64,000 nucleotides of DNA from contig NZ_CP159578.1 of the NCBI RefSeq assembly GCF_040536835.1, forward strand, positions 1,488,001 to 1,552,000, in the 5' to 3' direction. Of the stretch, positions 15,747 through 29,698 are shown piece by piece. The DNA comes from Salinicola endophyticus (GTDB lineage: Bacteria; Pseudomonadota; Gammaproteobacteria; Pseudomonadales; Halomonadaceae). The position numbers and the translations under genes were made by a program. The notes beneath the pieces were generated by a model that was not told the DNA's origin, searched no databases, and worked only from the letters and a program-made list of their open reading frames with translations. Numbering within the stretch: the first letter of the stretch is position 1; each line of letters starts with the position of its first letter.

Positions 15747-16118
15747 ATGCCGATGAACGAGCGTATCTTCGATGTCGCGATTCGTCCCCGGGCCGGTGAT
15801 GCGCGGTGGGAGGCCTTCGCGCCGGCGCTGCCGGCACTTCTTGCGGTGGGGGAGAGCGACCTCGACGCTGCTGCTCGGCTGGCCGAGACGATCGTGCCGC
15901 ATCTGGCCGCGCGCCTGCAGCAGGGGCTGGCCATTCCGGAGCAGCCCCGCGCCGGCGTCTACTTGCAGGATCATGGTCTGGTGCTGTGGCAGTTCCTGTG
16001 CGTGCGCCTGGGTCCGCTCAAGGCAGGGCAGTGTGCCGTCGAGGTGATCTTTCCCGATATCGAGACGCTGTTCGACGTCGAGGTCGCGGGGGGCGATGAG
16101 TCGCTGCTCGACGTTTGA
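15747..16118 (+). CDS. HicB-like fold hypothetical protein
   Basis: A 123-residue protein. Residues 1-60 (FDVAIRPRAGDARWEAFAPA, then ALLAVGESDLDAAARLAETI) follow the HicB/UPF0150 pattern: two strands, a gap, a third strand with a P-x-L-P-x-x-x-x-x-G-x-S/T turn, then an amphipathic helix ending in an xGxxIPEP-like phrase (QGLAIPEQPR). HicB proteins are antitoxins of HicA RNases, but no HicA partner is seen next to it and the C-terminal DNA-binding domain is replaced by a different region. The distant resemblance makes the role uncertain. Start ATG 15747 or 15753. Confidence 0.6.
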   Translation: MPMNERIFDVAIRPRAGDARWEAFAPALPALLAVGESDLDAAARLAETIVPHLAARLQQGLAIPEQPRAGVYLQDHGLVLWQFLCVRLGPLKAGQCAVEVIFPDIETLFDVEVAGGDESLLDV

Positions 16119-16163
16119 GCGCGGCCGCTTGACAGCTATCGTCACCAAACGCAGACTGGCGAC

Positions 16164-16211
16164 ATGAAGATTCCGACGTACAGACCGATCCAGTGGTGGT
16201 GGCGCCTTTGA
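16164..16211 (+). CDS. trpL: trp operon leader peptide
   Basis: A 15-codon frame, MKIPTYRPIQWWWRL followed by TGA, with three consecutive UGG codons just before the first attenuator hairpin. A TTGACA hexamer lies at 16129-16134, but no good -10 or ribosome site was seen, so the transcript start is unclear. Ribosome stalling at the Trp codons when charged tRNA-Trp is scarce would favour the antiterminator and expression of trpGDC. Confidence 0.85.
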   Translation: MKIPTYRPIQWWWRL

Positions 16212-16269
16212 TTCAAGGGCGGCCTGCTGACGTCTGTAGAAGATGCCGCCCCACGGGGCGGCATTTTTT
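16203..16269 (+). promoter_or_regulatory. trp attenuator (pause hairpin, antiterminator, terminator)
   Basis: All three alternative structures can be drawn. The 1:2 pause hairpin at 16203-16221 is an 8-bp stem CGCCTTTG/CAAGGGCG (one G-T pair) around a 3-base loop. The 2:3 antiterminator pairs GGGCGGC (16217-16223) with GCCGCCC (16245-16251), 7 bp without mismatch. The 3:4 terminator at 16243-16264 is a 9-bp stem ATGCCGCCC/GGGCGGCAT, followed by TTTTTT. It precedes trpG by 110 bp. Confidence 0.88.
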
Positions 16270-16378
16270 CGTTTGAGCGATGGCTCCGTGAGGCTGGCAC
16301 AGACCCGGACCTAGCCCGGCTGGGGCAGGGAACCACAGTCATGACGCGATCACGTATGAACATCAGGAGCTTATTGCC

Positions 16379-17002
16379 ATGCCAGTCCTCATGATCGATA
16401 ACTACGACAGTTTTACCTTCAATATCGTCCAGTATCTGGGCGAATTGGGGGCCGATGTCGTCACCCTGCGCAATGACGAGATAGACTTGGCCGGGCTCGA
16501 ACGCCATGCGCCCTCGCACCTTGTCGTCTCGCCCGGCCCCTGCACGCCCAACGAGGCGGGGATTTCGATGGCCGCCATTCGTCATTTCGCCGGGCGTATC
16601 CCGATTCTCGGCGTCTGTCTGGGGCATCAGGCGATTGGTCAGGTCTATGGCGGCCAGGTGATTCGTGCGCCGCAGGTGATGCATGGCAAGACCTCACGTA
16701 TCCGTCACGCCGGCCAGGGCGTTTTCGCCGGTCTCGAGGATCCGCTGGAGGTGACGCGCTACCACTCTCTGGTGGTGGACGCTGCGACCCTGCCGGAGTG
16801 CCTGGAAGTGACCGCCTATACCGACGAGAGCGACGTCACGCCGGGGCTGATCATGGGGCTCCGACACCGTACCCTGGACATCGAGGGCGTGCAGTTCCAC
16901 CCCGAGTCGATCCTGTCGCGCCAGGGCCACGAGCTGCTGGACAATTTCCTCAAGCGCCAAACCGCGTCGCAACCGCAGGGAGAGACACATGCAAATGCGT
17001 GA
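16379..17002 (+). CDS. trpG: anthranilate synthase component II (glutamine amidotransferase)
   Basis: A 207-residue class I glutaminase supplying ammonia to the TrpE component for anthranilate synthesis; it may also serve PabB in 4-amino-4-deoxychorismate synthesis. It has the oxyanion-loop motif [13 protein letters not shown], nucleophile C80 in [11 protein letters not shown], and the His/Glu pair H174 and E176 in VQFHPESIL. trpE is not adjacent, as in Pseudomonas, where trpE and trpGDC are separate attenuated operons. The gene overlaps trpD by 14 bp. Confidence 0.96.
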   Translation: MPVLMIDNYDSFTFNIVQYLGELGADVVTLRNDEIDLAGLERHAPSHLVVSPGPCTPNEAGISMAAIRHFAGRIPILGVCLGHQAIGQVYGGQVIRAPQVMHGKTSRIRHAGQGVFAGLEDPLEVTRYHSLVVDAATLPECLEVTAYTDESDVTPGLIMGLRHRTLDIEGVQFHPESILSRQGHELLDNFLKRQTASQPQGETHANA

Positions 17003-18008
17003 GGCGATCGGAGCGCTGCTGCGCCACGAGAATCTGAGCTACGACCATACCCACGCGATCATGCAGACGATCATGACCGGCGAGGCCACCGATGCCCAGA
17101 TCGCCGGCTTTCTGATCGCATTGGCGATGAAGGGCGAGACCGCCGAGGAGATCACCGCTGCGGCGCAGGTCATGCGTGAGCTGATGCAGCCGGTGGTGCT
17201 CGAGTGTGACAACGTGGTCGATATCGTCGGCACCGGGGGCGATGGTGCCAACCTGTTCAATGTCTCCACGGCATCGAGCTTCGTCGTCGCTGCCGCCGGT
17301 GGGCACGTGGCCAAGCATGGCAATCGCGGTGTTTCGTCGTCGGCGGGCAGCGCTGATCTGTTCGATGTCGCTGGCATCTATCTCGACCTGGATGCCGCCA
17401 CGATCGCGCGCTGTATCGAACAGGTCGGTGTCGGCTTCATGTTCGCGCCGCGCCACCATCAGGCGATGCGCCACGCCATCGGCCCGCGTCGTGAGATGGG
17501 CGTGCGCACGGTGTTCAATATCCTGGGGCCGCTGACCAACCCCGCCGGCGCGCCCAACCAGCTGCTCGGCGTCTATGCGCCGCATCTGGTGCCGCTGGTG
17601 GCGGAGTCGCTGCGCAAGCTCGGCAGTCGCCATGTGCTGGTGGTGCACGCCGAGGATGGTCTCGACGAGATCTCGCTGGCGGCGCCGACCCGGGTGGCTG
17701 AGCTGCGTGACGGTGAAATTCGCGAGTACACGCTGACCCCCGAGTCGCTGGGCATCGAACGCCAGGCGCTGGCGCCACTCAAGGTAGTGACCGCCGAAGA
17801 TAGCCTCAAGCTGGTCAAGGAGGCGCTGGTCGGCAAGGGCGCGGCGGGTGATATCGTGGCGTTGAATGCCGGCGCTGCGCTCTATGCGTCGGGTGTCTCC
17901 GATTCGCTGCAGGAGGGGGTGCTGATGGCGCAGGATGCCCAGGCCTCCAAGCTGCCGCTGGAGAAGCTCAAGGAGCTGGCCGACTTCACGCGGGTCTTCG
18001 CTGACTGA
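16989..18008 (+). CDS. trpD: anthranilate phosphoribosyltransferase
   Basis: A 339-residue enzyme transferring the phosphoribosyl group of PRPP to anthranilate. The glycine-rich PRPP loop [18 protein letters not shown] lies near residues 79-97, followed by [17 protein letters not shown] and the conserved [13 protein letters not shown]. An alpha-helical N-terminal domain occupies residues 1-70. Standard length. It is translationally coupled to trpG and separated from trpC by 78 bp. Confidence 0.97.
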   Translation: MQMREAIGALLRHENLSYDHTHAIMQTIMTGEATDAQIAGFLIALAMKGETAEEITAAAQVMRELMQPVVLECDNVVDIVGTGGDGANLFNVSTASSFVVAAAGGHVAKHGNRGVSSSAGSADLFDVAGIYLDLDAATIARCIEQVGVGFMFAPRHHQAMRHAIGPRREMGVRTVFNILGPLTNPAGAPNQLLGVYAPHLVPLVAESLRKLGSRHVLVVHAEDGLDEISLAAPTRVAELRDGEIREYTLTPESLGIERQALAPLKVVTAEDSLKLVKEALVGKGAAGDIVALNAGAALYASGVSDSLQEGVLMAQDAQASKLPLEKLKELADFTRVFAD

Positions 18009-18086
18009 TCCTGGCTGGGTGGCACGTTTCACCTCGACATCCATTCACCCCGATATCCCTTCATCCCGACACCGAGAGCTCCGCGC

Positions 18087-18899
18087 ATGAGTGAATCACA
18101 GGACAAGGCGTTGCCGACCATTCTGGCCAAGATTCTGGCGCGCAAGCGCGAGGAAATCAGCGAGCGCCGCCCGCGCACCAGCGAGCAGGCGTGGCTGCAG
18201 CGCGCTCAGGCGCAGAGCGCGCCGCGGGGCTTCGTCGCCGCGCTCAGGCGCTGCATCGAGGGAGGCGACCCGGCGGTGATCGCCGAGATCAAGAAGGCAT
18301 CGCCCTCGAAGGGCGTGATCCGCGAGGATTTCCGCCCGGCCGAGATCGCCGCCGACTATGCCGCCGCCGGCGCCAGCTGCCTGTCGGTGCTGACCGATGC
18401 CGACTACTTCCAGGGCGATGAGTCCTACTTGATCGCTGCGCGCGAGGCCTGCGCGCTGCCGGTGATCCGCAAGGACTTCATCATCGATGGCTATCAGATT
18501 GCCGAAGCGCGCGGCATCGGTGCCGACTGCATTCTGCTGATCGTGGCAGCGCTGGATGACGTCCAGCTCAAGGACCTCTACCGCCAGGCGCGGGAGCTGG
18601 GGATGGACGTGCTGGTCGAGGTCCACGATGTGTTCGAGCTGGAGCGCGCGCTGACGCTCGATCTGCCGCTGGTGGGTATCAACAACCGCGACCTGCACAC
18701 CTTCGCCACGTCGCTGGATACCACCTTCGAGCTGCTCAAGCGGGTGCCGGCTGGGGTGACCGTGGTCACCGAGTCGGGCATCCATACCCGCGACGACGTC
18801 GAACGCATGCGCGAGTACGACGTCAACGCCTTCCTGGTCGGCGAGGCGTTCATGCGTGAAGCCGAGCCGGGCAGCGCGCTGCGCCGTCTGTTCTTCTGA
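18087..18899 (+). CDS. trpC: indole-3-glycerol-phosphate synthase
   Basis: A 270-residue single-domain (beta/alpha)8 enzyme forming indole-3-glycerol phosphate. Conserved blocks are [12 protein letters not shown] (catalytic Lys), [22 protein letters not shown] (catalytic Lys), GINNRDL and [12 protein letters not shown]. It is not fused to TrpF, unlike the E. coli enzyme. It is the last gene of the attenuator-controlled trpGDC operon; a long perfect hairpin follows. Confidence 0.97.
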   Translation: MSESQDKALPTILAKILARKREEISERRPRTSEQAWLQRAQAQSAPRGFVAALRRCIEGGDPAVIAEIKKASPSKGVIREDFRPAEIAADYAAAGASCLSVLTDADYFQGDESYLIAAREACALPVIRKDFIIDGYQIAEARGIGADCILLIVAALDDVQLKDLYRQARELGMDVLVEVHDVFELERALTLDLPLVGINNRDLHTFATSLDTTFELLKRVPAGVTVVTESGIHTRDDVERMREYDVNAFLVGEAFMREAEPGSALRRLFF

Positions 18900-18934
18900 G
18901 CCCGCCGCTCGAGCGCCCCGGCAGGCAACGCCTG

Positions 18935-18981
18935 CCCTGAACGACGAACACCGCCCTCGAGGCGGTGTTCGTCGTTCAGGG
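18935..18981. terminator. long perfect hairpin between convergent trpC and the antiporter gene
   Basis: Two 21-base arms (left 18935-18955, right 18961-18981) are exact reverse complements around a 5-base loop CTCGA. Only a weak T-rich stretch follows on the plus strand (TCTATTT). The position between convergent stop codons fits a bidirectional terminator. Confidence 0.7.
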
Positions 18982-19042
18982 TCTATTTCCGTCATTCAAA
19001 GGCGCTGTTCGCGGCGTCTCAGAGCGCTGGTCAGAGCTCTGG

Positions 19043-20842
19043 TCAGAACTCCGGCGAGTCGGGGAAGATCAGGCTGATCAGGGTGTCTCCCGCCTTGGGC
19101 ATCAGTGGCTTCTCCGCGGTCGCGGTGCGGATACGGCCGTTGGCGGAGAGGGTGAACAGGGTCAGCAGGCGATCCTGATGGATGCGCCGATAGTCCTCGA
19201 TGTCGAAGTTCTCGCTGATCTTGGCCTGGCGCAACACCGCGCCCTGGCCGATCAGGCTCGACAGCCGGGTGAAGCTGGTGTTGCCGTCGAACAGCAGCGG
19301 CAGATGAGCGAGGGCCTGCTGGTGGTGGCGCTTGGCGCTGCGGCTGGACTCCACGGCCAGGCGGAATACCTTGCCGTGCCCGAGGATGTGCTCGAAGTGC
19401 AGTGCGGCGAGATTGTTCAGCTCGCGGTAGGGCGACAGCGGTAGCAGATGGCCGATACCGGTGAGCTCCAGATGCTGGGCGGCGTGCTCCGACAGTGGGT
19501 TGCCGTAGTAGGTGGGCAGGTTGGCCATGCGGGCTTCCTGCACCGCATCCCAGTTGTGGTCGCACAGGCGGACCACGAAGCCGGCCTCCTGCAGTACCTG
19601 GCCGAAGGCGCGGGCAACCGGGTTGGCGCCGATGATCAGAAAGCCCGACGGTGTCGGTTCGCTGACCCGCAGCAGGCGTGCCAGGGGGCGCGAGAAGAGG
19701 CTTTGCACCACCACCGTGCTGATGATCACCAGGAAGGTCACCGGCACCAGCAGCTCGGCCCCCGGCACCTCCAGCGTCTCCAGGCGGATGGCGAACAGCG
19801 AGGCCACCGCCGCGGCGACGATGCCGCGCGGCGAAAGCCAGGCCAGCAGCGCCTTCTCGCGCCAGTTGAGCGAACTACCCAGGGTGCACAGCCACACCGT
19901 CAGCGGCCGCGCGACCCACACCAGAATGGCGAGGAAGGCCCACGCCTCCCACGACAGCAGACCCAGCTGTTCCAGACTCAGGCGTGCCGCGAGCAGGATG
20001 AACAGGCCCGAGATCAAGAGGATCGACAGCGTCTCCTTGAACTCCAGAATCGGCTGGGTCGGTACCCCGCGCATGTTGGCCATCCACACGCCCATCACCG
20101 TCACCGTGAGCAGCCCCGACTCATGGAAAAGCAGGTTGGAGAGCGTGAACAGGGTGAGCATGACCATCAGCGTGCCGAAGCTGTGCAGCCGCTGCGGCAG
20201 CCAGTGGTGGCGCAGCACGCTGCCCCAGAGATAGCCTCCGGCGATACCTAGACCGAAGCCGATCACCGCGGTCTGGGCAAAGCTGATCAGGGTATGGGTG
20301 GCGGCGCCGTTGGAGGCGCCCAGCGCCACGAACTCATAGACCAGAACCGCGCCGATGGCGCCGATCGGGTCGATCAGGATCCCCTCCCAGCGCAGGATCT
20401 GGCTGACGTGCTCGCGGGCGCGCAGGGTCTGCAGCAGCGGCAGTACCACGGTGGGGCCGGTGACCACCAGCAGCGCGCCGAGCACGCTGGACATCTCCCA
20501 CGATAGCCCCAGCACCAGGTGTGCCGCAGCGATCCCGATCAGCGCGGTGATCAGTGCGCCCCAGGTGACCAGTCGGCTGACCGTGCGTCCGTGGCCGCGC
20601 AGTTCGCGGAAGTCGAGCGTCAGGCTGCCCTCGAACAGGATCACCGCCACCGCCAGTGAGACCAGCGGGAACAGCAGATCGCCCAACACGGCGTCCGGCT
20701 GCAGCCAACCGGTGATGGGGCCGACGAGCACGCCGCCGAGCAGCAACGGCAGGATGGCGGGCAGGCGCAACTGCCATGCCAGCCACTGACAGATCAGTGC
20801 CAGCAGACCGATGCCGGTCAGGGCAAGGGCAGCGTTTTCCAT
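19043..20842 (-). CDS. CPA1-type cation/proton antiporter with cytosolic NAD-binding-like domain
   Basis: Start at the ATG at 20842 (MENAALALTGIGLLALICQW), with GGAG 9 bases upstream; the frame is open 111 bp further but that part is not coding-like. The 599-residue product has about 12 membrane segments in residues 1-385 with the Na+/H+ exchanger core: LFEGSLTLDFRELRGHG, GALLVVTGPTVVLPLLQ and EGILIDPIGAIGA. From about 395 a cytosolic region starts with a Rossmann-like nucleotide site (GFLIIGANPVARAFGQVLQ), followed by a TrkA-C-like end. It likely exports Na+ or K+ in exchange for protons. The ion is inferred from family only. Confidence 0.9.
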   Translation of the reverse strand: MENAALALTGIGLLALICQWLAWQLRLPAILPLLLGGVLVGPITGWLQPDAVLGDLLFPLVSLAVAVILFEGSLTLDFRELRGHGRTVSRLVTWGALITALIGIAAAHLVLGLSWEMSSVLGALLVVTGPTVVLPLLQTLRAREHVSQILRWEGILIDPIGAIGAVLVYEFVALGASNGAATHTLISFAQTAVIGFGLGIAGGYLWGSVLRHHWLPQRLHSFGTLMVMLTLFTLSNLLFHESGLLTVTVMGVWMANMRGVPTQPILEFKETLSILLISGLFILLAARLSLEQLGLLSWEAWAFLAILVWVARPLTVWLCTLGSSLNWREKALLAWLSPRGIVAAAVASLFAIRLETLEVPGAELLVPVTFLVIISTVVVQSLFSRPLARLLRVSEPTPSGFLIIGANPVARAFGQVLQEAGFVVRLCDHNWDAVQEARMANLPTYYGNPLSEHAAQHLELTGIGHLLPLSPYRELNNLAALHFEHILGHGKVFRLAVESSRSAKRHHQQALAHLPLLFDGNTSFTRLSSLIGQGAVLRQAKISENFDIEDYRRIHQDRLLTLFTLSANGRIRTATAEKPLMPKAGDTLISLIFPDSPEF

Positions 20843-20995
20843 GGCCAGGCTCTCCGAGGCGATTCCAGTGGCGGTTCGAAAGGCGCGCAGACTAGCGGCG
20901 CCGAGGCGGCGATGCAATGCCTGCGACACCGCTGCGTGCGGGTCGCAGAGCATAGGCCATGTGGCGTCGTCTTGCGCGGTGGGCCTTGGTGCGTC

Positions 20996-25971
<4,976 letters not shown>

Positions 25972-26310
25972 CGACTCGATACCGCCCGTGATCGCCTGCC
26001 CCGGCAGGCGCCGCGGGGCAGGCGGCTGGGCGGGTTGCAGGGCCATGGTTCCTGGGTTCCGGCCCGGGGACGCTGGCGGTCGGTGACTGGCCGCCGCTTG
26101 CCACGTGGATCGTCGGCGATGATATGGCAAGTTGGTTATAACGCTACAAGAAAGCGTTCCTTCGGGATCCTTCGAGGCACCCCTAGAATTTGGCTATAAG
26201 CATTGGGGTCAAATGGTGTGTCCGGTTCTAAGGCGCTGCGGCGCCGGCTGAACGGAGCCGCGCCGACCCCGGCCATCCTGGCCCGGCTCCACTCGACCCG
26301 ACGGTGATTC
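25972..26310. other. serS-cysG intergenic region with two TTGG(T/C)TATAA elements
   Basis: No gene seen in 339 bp. Two similar 11-base elements occur in direct orientation, TTGGTTATAAC at 26132 and TTGGCTATAAG at 26190, upstream of cysG. Sulfur-assimilation genes are usually under the LysR regulator CysB, whose sites are loosely AT-rich, so these are candidate operator or promoter elements. No reliable -35/-10 pair was assigned. Confidence 0.4.
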
Positions 26311-27507
26311 GTGACGCCCTCTCTGACGCTCCAGTTAGATCCCTCCCAGTTGACGCTACGCCTGATCGGTGGCGGCAGCGAGGCGCTCGCACTCGCCCGC
26401 CAGGTGGCCGGCAGCGGCGTGGGCCTGACGCTGCACGCCGCCGCGCCGATGCCGGCGTTGGCCGCGCTGTGCGCGCAGCAGGATTGGTCTCACGCGGCGG
26501 CGGTGCCGGCACCGGCGGCGGGAGAGCTGTGGCTGATCGCCTCCGGCGAGCATGCCCTGGATCGTCAGCTCGCCGAGGCGGCACGGGCGGCCGGGGCGCT
26601 GGTCCACGTGCGTGGCTGGCCGGCGCTCTCCAGTGCGCGGCTGCCGCCGCGCATCGATGTCGACGCCGTCGCCGAGCATCGGGCGGACGTGCCCTGGGGG
26701 CGCGGTCGGGTGGCGCTGGTGGGGGCGGGTCCGGGTGACCCGGAGCTTCTGACCCTGCGCGCGCTCAAGCGTCTGCAGCGCGCCAGCGTGATCGTCCACG
26801 ATCGGCTGGTGAGCCAGGAGATTCTGGCGCTGGCCAACCCCGAGGCGCGGCGCTTCTACGTGGGCAAGGCGCGTTCGCGGCACAGCGTGCCCCAGGAGGG
26901 GATCAATCAAGCGCTGGTCGAGTGGGCGCAGGCGGGGCACGAGGTGGTGCGTCTCAAGGGGGGCGATCCGTTCATCTTCGGTCGCGGCGGCGAGGAACTC
27001 GAGACGCTGGCCGAGGCCGGGATCGACTTCGAGGTGGTGCCCGGCATCACCGCGGCTTCGGGCTGTGCCGCCTACGCCGGCATTCCGCTGACCCACCGCG
27101 ACCATGCCCAGTCGGTGCGCTTCGTCACCGGCCATCTCAAGAACGGCAGCTGCGATCTCGACTGGCCGGCGCTGGCCCGCGGTGATCAGACACTGGTGTT
27201 CTACATGGGCCTGGGCGCCCTCGATCTGATCCGCCATCAGCTCATCGCCCACGGTCTCGACGCCCAGACCCCGTTGGCGCTGGTCGAGCAGGGCACCACT
27301 GCCAGCCAGCGCGTGCACCTGGGCACTCTGCATAGCCTGCCGGTGAGCCTCGCCGACGACCCGCCGCGCCCGCCGACGCTGATCGTGATCGGCAGCGTGG
27401 TCACGCTGGCGTCGCGCCTCGCCTGGTTCCAGCCCACCGCCAGCGGTGCCCTGGGTTGGGTCGAGGGCAAGCATCCGACACCGCTCTCCCGCGCGGACAG
27501 CGCCTGA
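26311..27507 (+). CDS. cysG: siroheme-synthase-like uroporphyrinogen-III C-methyltransferase with reduced N-terminal domain
   Basis: A 398-residue protein with a GTG start. Residues about 130-375 form a complete SAM-dependent methyltransferase: [66 protein letters not shown] and the conserved VTGHLKNG. This makes precorrin-2 for siroheme. The N-terminal 125 residues keep only a Rossmann-like opening ([16 protein letters not shown]), and the CysG dimerisation/ferrochelatase segment (residues 113-215 of E. coli CysG, 457 residues in total) is largely missing. It may therefore act only as the methyltransferase. Location after serS is as in Pseudomonas. Confidence 0.9.
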   Translation: MTPSLTLQLDPSQLTLRLIGGGSEALALARQVAGSGVGLTLHAAAPMPALAALCAQQDWSHAAAVPAPAAGELWLIASGEHALDRQLAEAARAAGALVHVRGWPALSSARLPPRIDVDAVAEHRADVPWGRGRVALVGAGPGDPELLTLRALKRLQRASVIVHDRLVSQEILALANPEARRFYVGKARSRHSVPQEGINQALVEWAQAGHEVVRLKGGDPFIFGRGGEELETLAEAGIDFEVVPGITAASGCAAYAGIPLTHRDHAQSVRFVTGHLKNGSCDLDWPALARGDQTLVFYMGLGALDLIRHQLIAHGLDAQTPLALVEQGTTASQRVHLGTLHSLPVSLADDPPRPPTLIVIGSVVTLASRLAWFQPTASGALGWVEGKHPTPLSRADSA

Positions 27508-27511
27508 GAGC

Positions 27512-27660
27512 GTATTCACAAAATGACTGCGCTCGACGATACGGCGTTGAAATCGACCTCGTACGCGAGCCCGGTCAAAATACTCATTTACCCCGTGTAA
27601 ACTCCGCGTTTTCGGTCGATTTCGCCTTGTCTCGGCTTCGCTCGTCGAATTTGTAAATAC
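27512..27660. repeat. interspersed palindromic element (MITE/REP-like)
   Basis: This 149-bp intergenic block is an imperfect long inverted repeat. It begins GTATTCACAAA and ends TTTGTAAATAC; inner arms contain GAAATCGACC (27550) and GGTCGATTTC (27614); the centre is TTTACCCCGTGTAAA. The core phrase CGCGGAGTTTACAC...GTAAATGAG (minus strand) resembles a widespread gammaproteobacterial intergenic repeat I have seen before but cannot name with certainty. It lies between cysG and the CBS/NTase gene. Confidence 0.55.
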
Positions 27661-27757
27661 CCTCTGAGCCACCGGGCCATCGGCCACTGCGCGTTGACGC
27701 CACTGCCCGGCGCTTCGAAAATGCAGACAGTCGACGTTGTTGGGCCGGGAGGCCGCC

Positions 27758-29698
27758 ATGAATATCGAGCAGTTGGACATCCGCGGCCATCTGGCACAGT
27801 TCGCGCCCTTCGATCATCTCTCGGACGATCTGCTCGACCGTATCGCCGGATCGATCGAGATTCGCTATTTCCAGGCCGGCAGCGAGCTGCTCTCCAAGGA
27901 TCAGCCGATCGATTCGCTGTGGTATATCCGCAGCGGCGCGGTGGAGATGTACCAGCGCAGCGGGCGGCTGTTCAACCGGCTGGGCGAGGGTGACATCTTC
28001 GGTTACTCGGATCTGCTGCATCAGCGCCGGGTGCGCTATCCGGTGCGGGCGATCGAGGATACCCTGATCTACTTCGTGCCGGCGGATATCTTCGACGAGA
28101 TCTGCGAGGTGGATGACGACTTCTCCGAGTTCGTCGACACCGGTGGGCGGCTCAAGGTAACGGTGCAGCAGCAGCGCGACGACAGTGGCCTCATGACCAC
28201 CCGCGTGCGCAAGCTGATCACGCGCCAGCCGCAGATGGTGGAGGCCGACACCACGCTGCAGGCAGCGGCTCAGCGCATGCGTGACGAGAACACCACCTGC
28301 GTGCTGGTGGTGGACCTCACCGAATCGCAATCGCCGTATACCTTCGTCGGCCGCGACGGTCGTCACTGGAAGCTCAACGGTATCCTCACCGACCGCGATT
28401 TCTGCACCCGCGTGCTGGCCGAGGGCAAGTCGCCACAGACGCCGGTGGGCGAGGTGATGTCGTCGCGGCCGATCGTGATCCAGTCCGACGAGTCGGTCTA
28501 CGAGGCGATGCTGTGCATGTTGCGCAACCAGGTGCACCACCTGCCGGTGCTGCACCGCCGCCAGCCCATGGGCATCCTGCACCTCTCGGACATCGTGCGC
28601 CACGAAACCCACAGCAGCCTGTTCCTGGTCAACAATATCTTCGTCCAGAACACCCCGACCCAGCTCTCCCGACTCTCCACCGAGGTGCGCAACGGCTTCG
28701 TGCGCATGGTCGCCGATGGCGCCAACTCCGAGATGATCAGCCGCGCCCTGGCGACCATCGGGCGCGGTTTCACCCAGCGTCTGCTGGAGCTCGCCGAGGC
28801 CGAGCTGGGGCCGCCGCCGGTGCCTTACTGCTTCATGGTGCTGGGGTCGATGGCGCGGGAAGAGCCGACCATCAACGCCGACCAGGACAACGCCCTGGTG
28901 CTCGACGACGCCTACGATCCCGAGCAGCACGGCGACTATTTCGAAGCGCTGGCCAAGTTCGTCTGCGACGGTCTCGCCGGCTGTGGCTACGCCTACTGCA
29001 AGGGCGACGTCATGGCCACAAACCCGCGCTGGCGCCAGCCGCTGGCGGTGTGGAAGCGCTATTTCGAGAAGTGGATGCGCGAGCCCAACCCGGAGCGTCT
29101 GCTGCACAGTTCGATCTTCTTCGACCTGGCGCCGGTCCACGGTGAGTCACCGATGGTCGAGGCGCTGCAGGATCTGATCGCCGAGCAGGCGCCGCGCAGC
29201 GAGCTGTTCCTCGCCGCGCTGGCGCGCAACGCCAAGAACCGCACGCCGCCGCTGGGCTTCTTCCGCAAGTTCGTGATGGAGCAGGATGGCGAGCATCGCA
29301 AATCGATCAACTTGAAGCGTCGTGGCACCGCGCCGCTGACCGATCTGGTGCGCGTGCACGCGCTGGCCTGCGGTTCCAAGGCCCAGAACACCTTTGCCCG
29401 TCTCGACGATATCGCTGCTACCAAGCTGGTGGGACAGGGGGTCGCCGAACGGCTGCGCTACGCCTTCGAGTTCCTGTCGATGGTGCGTATCCGGCATCAG
29501 GCCGAGGCGATCGAGCACGGGCAGGAGCCGGACAACAGCGTCGATCCCGAGCACGTGGGCAGCCGCGAGCGTCACCACCTCAAGGACGCCTTCGAAGCGA
29601 TCAGCCACGCCCAGAAGTTTCTCTCCTTCCGCTATACCCTGCCCGGCAAGGGGGCGTCGCGGAGTCAGGGTAACGAGCGCGGCGAGAGCGCATCGTGA
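27758..29698 (+). CDS. cyclic-nucleotide-binding / CBS / DUF294 nucleotidyltransferase-like protein
   Basis: A 646-residue protein; start ATG 27758 with GGGAGG 5 bases upstream. A cNMP-binding domain occupies about 10-125 (YFQAGSELLSKDQPIDSLWY), then two CBS motifs at about 150-285 (ending HLPVLHRRQPMGILHLSDIV). A DUF294 putative nucleotidyltransferase is at about 320-440, with LGSMAREEPTINADQDNALV, the G-S...D-x-D pattern of GlnD-like transferases. A C-terminal DUF294 helical domain occupies about 470-620. Such proteins are signal-responsive modules often next to acetate or solute transport genes, with an exonuclease-like gene downstream as here. The substrate is unknown. Confidence 0.92.
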   Translation: MNIEQLDIRGHLAQFAPFDHLSDDLLDRIAGSIEIRYFQAGSELLSKDQPIDSLWYIRSGAVEMYQRSGRLFNRLGEGDIFGYSDLLHQRRVRYPVRAIEDTLIYFVPADIFDEICEVDDDFSEFVDTGGRLKVTVQQQRDDSGLMTTRVRKLITRQPQMVEADTTLQAAAQRMRDENTTCVLVVDLTESQSPYTFVGRDGRHWKLNGILTDRDFCTRVLAEGKSPQTPVGEVMSSRPIVIQSDESVYEAMLCMLRNQVHHLPVLHRRQPMGILHLSDIVRHETHSSLFLVNNIFVQNTPTQLSRLSTEVRNGFVRMVADGANSEMISRALATIGRGFTQRLLELAEAELGPPPVPYCFMVLGSMAREEPTINADQDNALVLDDAYDPEQHGDYFEALAKFVCDGLAGCGYAYCKGDVMATNPRWRQPLAVWKRYFEKWMREPNPERLLHSSIFFDLAPVHGESPMVEALQDLIAEQAPRSELFLAALARNAKNRTPPLGFFRKFVMEQDGEHRKSINLKRRGTAPLTDLVRVHALACGSKAQNTFARLDDIAATKLVGQGVAERLRYAFEFLSMVRIRHQAEAIEHGQEPDNSVDPEHVGSRERHHLKDAFEAISHAQKFLSFRYTLPGKGASRSQGNERGESAS

